Shown: positions 1 through 6,921 of the stretch, piece after piece | Layout: each line of letters starts with the position of its first letter | Numbering within the stretch: position 1 is the stretch's first letter | Origin: CAZVYN01 sp964631125 | GTDB lineage: Bacteria > Eisenbacteria > RBG-16-71-46 > CAIMUX01 | NCBI GenBank assembly: GCA_964631125.1 | Contig: CAZVYN010000080.1 | Location: 1-18,183 of the forward strand | Reading direction: 5' to 3' | Length of the DNA stretch: 18,183 nt | Program-made: the position numbers and the translations under genes | The notes under the pieces: model-generated | The model's database searches: none | What the model saw: the letters and a program-made list of their open reading frames with translations, nothing else | What the model was told of the DNA's origin: nothing

Positions 1-10
1 CAGACGACGA

Positions 11-919
11 CTAATGTTGAGCACTGGATGCATTCGCCCGCGCGCGCGCGCGGGCCACCTCGGGATCGTCCAGCAAAGTTGCCAACGACGGTTCCGAGAC
101 GATCAGCTCGAACGAGTAGCCTAGGTCCAGCGCTCGGACCAGGCAATCCCGCGCGCGCGCGCGAGCTCCCACCGTCTCGTAGACGACCGTGGCCGAGGCG
201 AGCACGTCCGGCGACTCCGGCGCCAGGGAGAGACACTGTTCGATCTCGTTCAACGCTCCCGCGCGATCTCCGGTGTCGAGCCGCCAGCCCGCCAGGAGCG
301 CTCGGAACGGCGCATCCTTCGGATTCATCTCCAAGACGGCGGCTCCACGCGTGATCGCCTGCCGATGCGCGCTATCGCTGGAGGCGCCGCGACCGGAAGC
401 TCGCATCAAGGTCGAGCCCAGGTTGCCCCACACGCGCGGGTCGCGGTCGTCGAGCGCGAGTGCGCGGCGGTAGTTCGTGATCGCGTCGTCGAGTCGACCT
501 CGAGCGCGGAGCAGCGTGCCCAGGTTGCTGTGGGCGGCGGCGGTCGGTTCGATCGCGATGGATCGCTGGTAGGACGCGGCCGCGGAATCTGGGAGTCCGA
601 GCTGCTGCTCGACGGCGCCGAGCGAGGCATAGCCGCGCGCGTACTCCGGCGCGAGCCGCACCGTTTCATGGAAAGACCTGCGCGCTGCTTCCCAGCGACC
701 GATGCGACTCTCGAACGCGCCCCGATTCGCCCACGCCGACCACACGCCCAGGTGAACGGTCGTGAGTCTCGAGCACGTGCTCTCCGCGGCGGCGGCCTCG
801 TTCATCGAGTAGAGGGACCAACCGAGTCCGACCAGTGCGTCGAACTTGCGTGGGTCGTGGGAGAGGACCGAACGGAACGACTCGGCCGCCAGTGGTGAAC
901 GTCCGGTCGCGCGGTACAA
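11..919 (-). pseudogene. TPR C-terminal half of the same kinase, separated by one TAG codon
   Basis: This 302-codon stretch is in exactly the same frame as the kinase and follows its TAG directly. Its first codon is TTG, but there is no ribosome-binding site of its own. The TPR consensus runs straight across the stop: ALG before it and LYRATGR after it place Gly at repeat position 8, the stop at 9, Tyr at 11, Gly at 15, Ala at 20, Phe at 24 and Pro at 32. Further TPR units follow (GWSLY, NRGAFESRIGRWEAA, YASLGAVEQQLG, NLGTLLRARGRLDDA, GNLGSTLMRASGR), and it ends with a helical tail of the usual type for these proteins. It therefore looks like the rest of one 864-codon protein, probably for protein-protein interaction. 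Options are a nonsense mutation, a sequencing error, read-through, or re-initiation at TTG giving a separate TPR protein. Confidence 0.8.
39..163. repeat. Two (CG)7 dinucleotide tracts
   Basis: Positions 39-52 and 150-163 are each exactly seven CG dinucleotides. Both lie in the kinase TPR tail, where the antisense reading gives Ala-Arg alternation (VARARARA and GARARARD). Alternating purine-pyrimidine CG tracts are slippage-prone and can adopt Z-DNA. No function is claimed. Confidence 0.6.
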
Positions 920-2605
920 CTAGCCGAGCGCCGTGCGCACCACCGGTTCGGTTCCCGCATCCAAGGCGAGAGCGCGAACTGCCGCCGCCTCGGCCAGGTC
1001 GATCGCGCCCGGATCGGAGGCCACCCGGAAGCGACGCACCTGAGCGCTGGTCAGGCCGCCGTAGGCCGCGGCGAAGGTGGAGTCGCCCGCGATCGACTCT
1101 TGGAACGACACGATGGCCGAATCGACGACGCTCACGTCGCGGGCGCGACTGAGTTGGCCCGCGGCCCGCACGTAGGAGGCGTAGGCCTCCGGGTGCGGTT
1201 CGCGCTGGCCGAGTGCAACCGGCCGCCGACCGGCGAGTTGCGGGAACGATTCCTCCAACGCACGGACAACGTCTCGACACACTCGGTCCTGCAGCGAGAA
1301 CAGCTCTTCCGCCGTCCCTTCGACTGTGGCGCCCTCTAGGAGCTGACTCCCGTCGACGAGGGACCAAGTCACCCGGACGCTGTCGACCGACTTCTGCAGC
1401 GAGCCGTTCAGAACGATTGCGTCCGAGATGCGCGGCTGCGTGTCGAAGAGATCGAGCGCATCTAGGGCTACGAGTAGGCCGCGGAGAACCTCGGTGAAGC
1501 CGAGCGCGAAGACTTCCGCTTCGCTTCCTCCCATGAGCGAGCGGAACGGCTGCACGGTGAGGATGAGTCGTCGATCGAGATCCGCGGGGACGCGATCGCC
1601 GCGCGGTATCTGCTGCGCCACGACTGCGGCGATCGTCAGCACGACGGCGAGCCCGGCGGCCATCGCCTTCCGACTGACCGTTCGGGTCAAATCGCTCTTC
1701 GCGGGCTCCGGGACGAAGGCGACGCCGTCGATCAGCCGCAGTGTCTCGGCCACCAGCGCGGCGGCCGACTCGATGCGCTCCTTCGGGTCCTTCGCCAGCA
1801 GCCGCGCCACCAGCAGCGACGCGGCCGGCGGCAGTCCTGTCTGGAGAGTCGAGACCAACGGCGGCTCGTCCGAGAGCACGCTCGCGATCGTCTGCCAGTC
1901 GTTTTCTCGCCGAAACGGATGTCGACCCGTCATCACCTCGTACGCCACCACGCCGAGCGAGAAGAGATCGGAGCGGGGATCCGGCGGCTGCCCGCGCAGG
2001 ACCTCGGGCGCGGTGTAGCCCGGGGTCCCTCCGACCGCGGGCGGCATCTCGCGCGTCGCTTCCTCGAGGTCCGGGTTCGTCGGACCGAACTGCCGCGCCA
2101 GGCCGAAGTCGACGAGATGCGGATCGCCCGCCTCGTCCATCAGGATGTTCTCGGGCTTGAGATCGCCATGGACGACGCCATGCCGCGTGGCGAGTGCGAG
2201 GGCGTCGGCGCAACGATGCAAGAAGCGGAGTGAGGCGCCGAGATCGAGCAACGCGTTCGGCTTTTCCGCGGACGGACTCGAGCTCTGGAGTTGGGCCCGC
2301 AGGCTGACGCCCGCGACGTAGTCCTCGACGAGGAACGGGTCGCCGTCGTGCTCGATGACGTCATGGACCGCGACGATGGCCGGATGTCGCAGTTGAGCGA
2401 GATGCCGCGCCTCGCGCACGATCTGCGCCCGCCGAGCCGCCGCATCTTCCTGGCGACCGCGGGTCCCGATCCTCTTCAGGGCGACATCGCGACGCAGGAC
2501 GGGGTCCCACGCGCGGAAGACCTCGCCGAAGCCGCCCCGCCCGAGGAGCGAGCGCACCTCGTAGCGTCCGACCGCGCGAGGAAGTGTGGCGTCGCTCTCG
2601 GCCAT
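920..2605 (-). CDS. Ser/Thr protein kinase with TM helix, TolB-like domain and first TPRs (ends at an in-frame TAG)
   Basis: Bacterial Hanks-type Ser/Thr kinase, 561 aa as read. Glycine loop LGRGGFGEVF is at residues 21-30, the ATP-binding Lys44 in VALKR, alpha-C Glu65, catalytic loop HGDLKPEN at 146-153 (HGD instead of HRD, common in bacteria), DFG at 167-169, and GTPGYTAPE at 193-201. All catalytic residues are present. A single hydrophobic segment near 315-330 should anchor it in the membrane with the kinase domain in the cytoplasm. Residues about 347-455 resemble the TolB/FlgO-like N-terminal domain often found after such kinases (LILTVQPF, FALGFTEVL). TPR-like helices begin near 470. The ATG at 2605 is chosen over an in-frame start 39 codons upstream because GGAGG lies 8 nt before it and the kinase fold starts right after. 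The reading frame stops at TAG 920-922 in the middle of a TPR, and the same frame continues without a break to position 11. Substrate and signal cannot be told from sequence. Confidence 0.9.
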   Translation of the reverse strand: MAESDATLPRAVGRYEVRSLLGRGGFGEVFRAWDPVLRRDVALKRIGTRGRQEDAAARRAQIVREARHLAQLRHPAIVAVHDVIEHDGDPFLVEDYVAGVSLRAQLQSSSPSAEKPNALLDLGASLRFLHRCADALALATRHGVVHGDLKPENILMDEAGDPHLVDFGLARQFGPTNPDLEEATREMPPAVGGTPGYTAPEVLRGQPPDPRSDLFSLGVVAYEVMTGRHPFRRENDWQTIASVLSDEPPLVSTLQTGLPPAASLLVARLLAKDPKERIESAAALVAETLRLIDGVAFVPEPAKSDLTRTVSRKAMAAGLAVVLTIAAVVAQQIPRGDRVPADLDRRLILTVQPFRSLMGGSEAEVFALGFTEVLRGLLVALDALDLFDTQPRISDAIVLNGSLQKSVDSVRVTWSLVDGSQLLEGATVEGTAEELFSLQDRVCRDVVRALEESFPQLAGRRPVALGQREPHPEAYASYVRAAGQLSRARDVSVVDSAIVSFQESIAGDSTFAAAYGGLTSAQVRRFRVASDPGAIDLAEAAAVRALALDAGTEPVVRTALG

Positions 2606-2852
2606 CGATCGGGCCTCCAAGTGGCGTGAAGGAGGGGAAGTTAGGCGTGGAGCCGGCGCGCCGCTACTGAAGATCTCCGGCGACCACCTCAACCGTGGCT
2701 CCAACTGCCCCCTAGCCACCACCCCTCGCGATCGGTTAGGCTCCGCCCTCGGTTTACAGCCAGTCCCAGATCACGCAGACCCAGCACCGGATCAGTCCTT
2801 CTGGGCGATCACGGGGCCGAGGGAATGCTTTTCCCGAGGAGGTAGCCGTTCC
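2606..2852. other. Divergent intergenic region, kinase / rpmE
   Basis: 247 nt between the divergent kinase and rpmE genes. Apart from the two ribosome-binding sites I see no clear -35/-10 pair on either strand. A short inverted repeat, GGGAA and TTCCC around TGCTT, lies at 2821-2835 just before the rpmE ribosome-binding site. Promoters for both genes should lie here, but I cannot place them. Confidence 0.5.
2614..2618 (-). promoter_or_regulatory. Ribosome-binding site fixing the kinase start
   Basis: On the minus strand this reads GGAGG, 8 nt before the ATG at 2605. It decides for this Met over the upstream in-frame start at 2722, which has no comparable site. Confidence 0.75.
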
Positions 2853-3131
2853 ATGAAAGAGGGTATCCACCCGACCTACCGGCGGATCACCATCTCCTGC
2901 GTCTGCGGCAATAAGTTCGAGTCGCGGTCGACCATGGGGAAAGACCTCCACGTTGAAATCTGCTCCGCTTGCCACCCGTTCTTCACGGGCAAGCAGAAGC
3001 TGATCGACTCCGCGGGGCGCGTCGAGCGCTTCATGCGGAAGTACAACCTGAAGGGCGGCCCGGGCGATCCGGCCACTGCGGATGGCGCGAGCGAGGGGAC
3101 TTCGGCGGATTCGGTCAAAGCCGACGCTTAG
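2853..3131 (+). CDS. rpmE: 50S ribosomal protein L31, zinc-binding type
   Basis: 92-aa L31 of the large ribosomal subunit. It starts MKEGIHPTY, typical of bacterial L31, and carries the C+ zinc ligand set Cys16, Cys18, Cys37 and Cys40 (CVC...CSAC), followed by HPFFTGKQK and a basic tail. The protein is longer than the usual ~70 aa because of a Gly/Ala/Ser/Asp-rich C-terminal extension from about residue 70, which looks disordered. The ATG at 2853 is well supported: GAGGAGGT at 2836-2843 sits 9 nt upstream. An earlier in-frame start exists but has no homology upstream of MKEG. The gene is followed by a strong intrinsic terminator, so it is probably its own transcription unit. As a zinc-dependent paralogue type it may serve as a zinc reserve, as in other bacteria; no Zur site is seen. 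Confidence 0.96.
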   Translation: MKEGIHPTYRRITISCVCGNKFESRSTMGKDLHVEICSACHPFFTGKQKLIDSAGRVERFMRKYNLKGGPGDPATADGASEGTSADSVKADA

Positions 3132-3149
3132 CGACGCGTTCGCGGAATC

Positions 3150-3191
3150 GAGACTCCCGGCGGATGGATCGCCGGGAGTCTCTTCTTTTTT
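3150..3191 (+). terminator. Intrinsic terminator after rpmE
   Basis: A perfect 13-bp stem (GAGACTCCCGGCG at 3150-3162 pairs with 3170-3182) with a 7-nt loop GATGGAT is followed by TTCTTTTTT. It starts 18 nt after the rpmE stop and has the textbook form of a rho-independent terminator. Confidence 0.93.
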
Positions 3192-3227
3192 CCGGATGTC
3201 ACTCTCCCCGAAAGCGCGCCCTCAACG

Positions 3228-4313
3228 ATGATCGATCTCATCCGCACCCGGCCCCAGCTCATCGAACAACTCGATGCAGTGACGCGACTCCAACTCGAGC
3301 CGAAGGTGCTCTCGGATGCGCGCGAGATGAAGCGTCTCGGGCGCGAGCGCCATCGCTTGGAGGGGCTACTCGTCGCGATGAACGCGCACGAGAAGGCGCT
3401 GACCACCGCGACCGAGTTGGAGGGATTGCTCTCGGATCCCGATGCCGACATGCAGGAGATGGCGCGCGCGGAGCTGCCCGAGGCGCAGGCGGCGGTGGAG
3501 CGGACGCAGACCGAGCTGAAGCTTCTGCTCGTGCCGCGCGATCCGAACGACGCCAAGAGCGCCATCATCGAGATCCGCGCCGGCACCGGCGGCGAAGAGG
3601 CCGCCCTCTTCGCGCGCGACATCTCGCGGATGTACGCGAAGTACACGGAGGCACGCCGCTACCGCTTCGAGGAGATGAGCTCCAGCCCGAGCGAGATGGG
3701 CGGCTACAAGGAGATCATCTACCTGGTCGAGGGCGAGGACGTCTTCGCCACCTTCAAGTTCGAGAGCGGAGTGCATCGCGTGCAGCGGGTGCCGGAGACC
3801 GAGGCGCAGGGCCGCATTCATACCTCCGCGGTCACCGTCGTCGTGCTGCCCGAGGCCGAGGATGTCGAGATCGACATCGAGGAGAAGGACCTGAAGATCG
3901 ATGTCTTTCGCTCGTCGGGCCCGGGCGGACAGAGCGTCAACACGACCGACTCGGCGGTGCGGATCAGGCACATCCCTTCGGGGCTGGTTGTGCAGTGCCA
4001 GGACGAGCGGAGTCAGCTCAAGAACAAGATCAAGGCCATGAAAATCCTCCGCGCGCGGCTTCTCGACCTGAGGCAGAGCGAGCAGGCGGCGGTCACGGCC
4101 GCGGCGCGCAAGAGCATGGTTTCCTCCGGCGATCGCAGCGCGAAGATCCGCACCTACAACTTTCCGCAGGGGCGCGTGACCGATCACCGCATCGGGCTCA
4201 CGCTCTACAACCTGCCGGCGATCCTCGAAGGGGATCTCGATCCGCTCATCCAGGCGCTGGCGTTGGCCGAGAGCGAGGCGCGACTGGAAGCGGCGGCGGG
4301 AGAGATCCGATGA
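3228..4313 (+). CDS. prfA: Peptide chain release factor 1 (RF1)
   Basis: 361-aa class-I release factor that reads UAA and UAG stop codons and triggers peptidyl-tRNA hydrolysis on the ribosome. Length and motifs match RF1: the N-terminal helical domain, RAGTGGEEAALFARD near 117-131, the stop-codon-reading PxT tripeptide as Pro189-Glu190-Thr191 (RVPETEAQGRIHTSA), and the catalytic GGQ at 233-235 in SSGPGGQSVN. The PxT form distinguishes it from RF2 (SPF). The start ATG at 3228 has no good Shine-Dalgarno sequence, and only 36 nt separate it from the rpmE terminator. The stop overlaps the prmC start (ATGA, 4310-4313), so the two are translationally coupled. Because RF1 is present and intact, UAG should be a true stop in this organism. 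Confidence 0.97.
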   Translation: MIDLIRTRPQLIEQLDAVTRLQLEPKVLSDAREMKRLGRERHRLEGLLVAMNAHEKALTTATELEGLLSDPDADMQEMARAELPEAQAAVERTQTELKLLLVPRDPNDAKSAIIEIRAGTGGEEAALFARDISRMYAKYTEARRYRFEEMSSSPSEMGGYKEIIYLVEGEDVFATFKFESGVHRVQRVPETEAQGRIHTSAVTVVVLPEAEDVEIDIEEKDLKIDVFRSSGPGGQSVNTTDSAVRIRHIPSGLVVQCQDERSQLKNKIKAMKILRARLLDLRQSEQAAVTAAARKSMVSSGDRSAKIRTYNFPQGRVTDHRIGLTLYNLPAILEGDLDPLIQALALAESEARLEAAAGEIR

Positions 4314-5182
4314 ATTTGCTGCGCGACGCGATCGAGCAGTTGTCGGGGATCGAGGCGGGCGACGCTCGTCTGGAAGCCGAGACCCTGTTGATGCACGCGC
4401 TCGGAGTCGACCGCACGGCCTGGCGACGACAAGGCGCATCCGCCGAGCTTTCCGGCGACGCGCGCGCGCGCTTCGAGGCGATGCTCGCTCGGCGTCTCGC
4501 GCGCGAACCGCTCGATTACATCGTGGGAACCAAGCCGTTCTGCGAGATCGAGGTCGAGGTCGGGCCGGGCGCGCTCATTCCGCGCAACGACACCGAATCG
4601 CTCGTCGAACAGGTGACCGCATGGGCGAGTCGGCGCGAGCGGAGCGACCGCACCGACCGCATCGACCACATCGACCTGATCGACGTCGGGACAGGATCGG
4701 GAGCGATCGTCTGCGCGCTGCTCGAGCGCTTTCCGCACTGGCGGGCGATCGGGATCGATTGGTCGCCTCAGGCGCTCCTCTGGGCGGAGCGCACCGGTCG
4801 ACGCAATGGCGTCGCGTCGAGGATCGCCTGGATGTGCGGCGACCTGCTCGCCGGAGTGCAAGAGGAGATGGCGACGATCGTCGTCGCGAATCTCCCGTAC
4901 GTTTGCGACGGCGAGCGCGAGTCGCTCGATCCCGAGGTGCGGGATCATGAACCGCCCGAGGCGCTCTTCGGCGGCGCGGACGGACTCGCGCTGGTGCGGC
5001 GGCTCGTGCCGCAGGCGGCCACGGTCGTCGCGCCGACCGGGCTCCTCGCGCTCGAGCTGAGCAGCGAACAGGTCCCGGTCGTGACCGATTGGCTCACGCG
5101 CGACGTCCGCTTCGAAGGTGTGCGCGCCTATCGCGACCTCGCGGGTCGACCTCGCGGGGTGCTGGCCGAGCGGGCGCGGTAG
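4310..5182 (+). CDS. prmC: Release factor glutamine methyltransferase
   Basis: 290-aa SAM-dependent methyltransferase (HemK/PrmC) that N5-methylates the Gln of the GGQ motif in RF1, encoded immediately upstream. It has the helical N-terminal substrate domain, the linker IPRNDTE at 90-96 (usually IPRPETE), the SAM-binding motif DVGTGSGA at 125-132, and the catalytic NLPY at 194-197 in place of the usual NPPY. Both deviations are conservative and seen among distant PrmC proteins, so activity is likely. An Asp/Arg-rich insert at about residues 108-124 (RSDRTDRIDHIDLID) precedes the SAM motif and is encoded by a degenerate GAC-containing repeat. It starts in the ATGA overlap with prfA, and murA begins 13 nt after its stop. 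Confidence 0.93.
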   Translation: MNLLRDAIEQLSGIEAGDARLEAETLLMHALGVDRTAWRRQGASAELSGDARARFEAMLARRLAREPLDYIVGTKPFCEIEVEVGPGALIPRNDTESLVEQVTAWASRRERSDRTDRIDHIDLIDVGTGSGAIVCALLERFPHWRAIGIDWSPQALLWAERTGRRNGVASRIAWMCGDLLAGVQEEMATIVVANLPYVCDGERESLDPEVRDHEPPEALFGGADGLALVRRLVPQAATVVAPTGLLALELSSEQVPVVTDWLTRDVRFEGVRAYRDLAGRPRGVLAERAR

Positions 5183-5195
5183 AGGAGCGAGCGAG

Positions 5196-6488
5196 ATGGA
5201 CGCGTTTCTCGTTCGCGGCGGTCGAAGACTCCAGGGCGCCGTCGAGATCGGCGGGGCGAAGAACGCTGCGCTGCCGATCTTGGCGGCGGCGGTGCTCGTG
5301 GCCGGTCGGACCGTCATCCACCGGGTGCCTCGCCTGCGCGACGTCACGACGATGCAGCGGGTGCTCGCGCATCTCGGCGTTCGCGGAGGTTACGCGAGCG
5401 ACGACGCGGAGAGTAGCCACGGCCACACTTTCGAGGTGGATGCCTCGCGGATCACGGCGTCGGAAGCTCCTTGGGATCTCGTGCGGCAGATGCGCGCCTC
5501 GGTCTATGTGCTCGGGCCGCTCTTGGCCCGCACGGGCCGCGCCCGCGTCGCGCTGCCTGGAGGATGCGCGTGGGGCCCGCGTCCCATCGATCTGCATCTG
5601 AAGGCGATGGAGGCGCTCGGCGCTAAGATCGAACTCGAGCATGGCGACATCGTGGCGTCGGCGCCGCCGGGCGGTCTGGTGGGCGGGCGCCTCACGTTCG
5701 ACGTCTCGAGTGTCGGCGCGACCGGGAACGCGCTCATGGCGGCGGTGCTCGCGCGCGGGACGACCGTGATCGAGAACGCGGCGCGCGAACCGGACATCGT
5801 CGCGTTGATCGACTTCTTGAATGCGGCCGGCGCGCGGATCGAGGGTAAAGGGTCGACGACGCTGGAGATCCACGGGGTGACCGCGCTCGAGCCGATCGAG
5901 TTCACGAACATCCCGGATCGGATCGAGACCGGCACCTATGCGGCGGCGGCGGCGATCACCGGCGGCGATGTCACCTTGAACGGCGCGCGCGCGGATCACT
6001 GCGGGATCGTCCTGGAGCGGTTGCAGGAGATGGGCGTGAAGGTCGAGAGCAACTCGGAGAGCATTCACCTCTCGGCCCCGACGCGGCTGCGCGCCATCGA
6101 TGTGACCACGCAGGTCTATCCCGGTTTTCCGACCGATCTGCAGGCGCAGTTCATGGCGCTCTTGGCGCTGTCGGACGGAGACGGCGTCGTGACGGAGATG
6201 ATCTATCCGGACCGTTTCACGCACGTGCCCGAGCTGCGTCGACTCGGGGCGAAGATCCGTCTGCAGAACAACGTCGCGGCCGTTCGCGGCGTGAATACGT
6301 TCTCGGGAGCATCGGTCACCTCGACCGACATCCGCGCTTCGTCTGCTCTGGTCTTGGCCGGTCTGGCGGGGGTCGGGGTGACGCAGATCCATCGCGTCTA
6401 TCACATCGACCGAGGGTACGAGCGAATCGAGGAGAGGCTCCGTGGCATCGGAGCCGACATCGAGCGCATCTCGGCGCCGGGTCCGTGA
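5196..6488 (+). CDS. murA: UDP-N-acetylglucosamine 1-carboxyvinyltransferase
   Basis: 430-aa MurA, the first committed step of peptidoglycan synthesis, which transfers enolpyruvyl from PEP to UDP-GlcNAc in the cytoplasm. It carries the N-terminal GGAKNAALPILAA (Lys22 and Asn23 as in Escherichia coli), the catalytic loop PGGCAWGPRPIDLH with Cys124 (equivalent to Cys115), the SVGATGN substrate motif, and PGFPTDLQAQ with the conserved Asp. The catalytic Cys predicts the usual sensitivity to fosfomycin at the enzyme level. Length matches the family (about 420 aa). The ATG at 5196 is preceded by AGAGGAG (5181-5187) with 8-nt spacing, which rules out the in-frame start at 5118 inside prmC. Linked to prfA-prmC as in several phyla, where prmC-murA adjacency is common. 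Confidence 0.97.
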   Translation: MDAFLVRGGRRLQGAVEIGGAKNAALPILAAAVLVAGRTVIHRVPRLRDVTTMQRVLAHLGVRGGYASDDAESSHGHTFEVDASRITASEAPWDLVRQMRASVYVLGPLLARTGRARVALPGGCAWGPRPIDLHLKAMEALGAKIELEHGDIVASAPPGGLVGGRLTFDVSSVGATGNALMAAVLARGTTVIENAAREPDIVALIDFLNAAGARIEGKGSTTLEIHGVTALEPIEFTNIPDRIETGTYAAAAAITGGDVTLNGARADHCGIVLERLQEMGVKVESNSESIHLSAPTRLRAIDVTTQVYPGFPTDLQAQFMALLALSDGDGVVTEMIYPDRFTHVPELRRLGAKIRLQNNVAAVRGVNTFSGASVTSTDIRASSALVLAGLAGVGVTQIHRVYHIDRGYERIEERLRGIGADIERISAPGP

Positions 6489-6530
6489 TCCGACGCCGGT
6501 GATGCTTGTCCGAGTTCCGATCGATCCCAA

Positions 6531-6538
6531 GAGGGAGG
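6531..6538 (+). promoter_or_regulatory. Ribosome-binding site fixing the STAS start
   Basis: GAGGGAGG, 5 nt before the ATG at 6544. In-frame ATGs at 6442 (inside murA) and 6502 have no such site. Confidence 0.7.
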
Positions 6539-6543
6539 CCCCG

Positions 6544-6921
6544 ATGACCCATCAGCAGTTCACCTGGACGAAGCCGTCGCACTCGCATCCGGAGATCGCG
6601 ATCTACCACCTCGTAGGTCTGTTCACCGGGGGCAAGGACGGCTACGACCTGCTCGAGGAGGTTCGCGCCGAACTGACGGCGGGCGCCAAGGGCGTGGTTC
6701 TCAATTTGGAGGGGGTGCCGCGGCTGTCCAGCGCGGGGGTCGGGATCATCGCCGCGTCGTTCACCTCCGCGCGCAACGTCGGCGCCGGCATGCGGCTGAG
6801 CGGACTGAGCTCCCAGGCGCGGCAGATCCTGACGATGGTCGGGGTGCTCGGACTGGTCGGCGAGGCGCCGTCGGACGACGCGGCGGTGGCTGAACTGATG
6901 AGCGAGGACACGCGTCGATGA
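6544..6921 (+). CDS. STAS-domain protein (anti-sigma factor antagonist-like)
   Basis: 125-aa single-domain STAS protein of the SpoIIAA/RsbV type. The fold signature is visible: beta strand IAIYHLVGLF, helix DGYDLLEEVRAEL, strand GVVLNLEGV and the phospho-switch loop PRLSSAGVGII, in which Ser62 or Ser63 is the candidate phosphorylation site (DSSG in classical members). Family members bind and release anti-sigma factors or other partners depending on Ser phosphorylation. No anti-sigma kinase or phosphatase gene is adjacent, so the partner is unknown; the Ser/Thr kinase at the window start is only a speculative candidate. The ATG at 6544 is chosen from its ribosome-binding site. It lies 55 nt after murA and overlaps the CYTH-CHAD start by ATGA (6918-6921), implying coupled translation with that gene. 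Confidence 0.85.
   Translation: MTHQQFTWTKPSHSHPEIAIYHLVGLFTGGKDGYDLLEEVRAELTAGAKGVVLNLEGVPRLSSAGVGIIAASFTSARNVGAGMRLSGLSSQARQILTMVGVLGLVGEAPSDDAAVAELMSEDTRR

Noticed and set aside
920..922. UAG read as a sense codon in this organism
   Set aside because: RF1 is intact and TAG is the natural stop of rpmE, prmC, sixA and the VOC gene in the same window.
5559..5573. Fosfomycin-insensitive MurA variant
   Set aside because: The catalytic loop keeps Cys124 (GGCAWGPRP); there is no Asp substitution.
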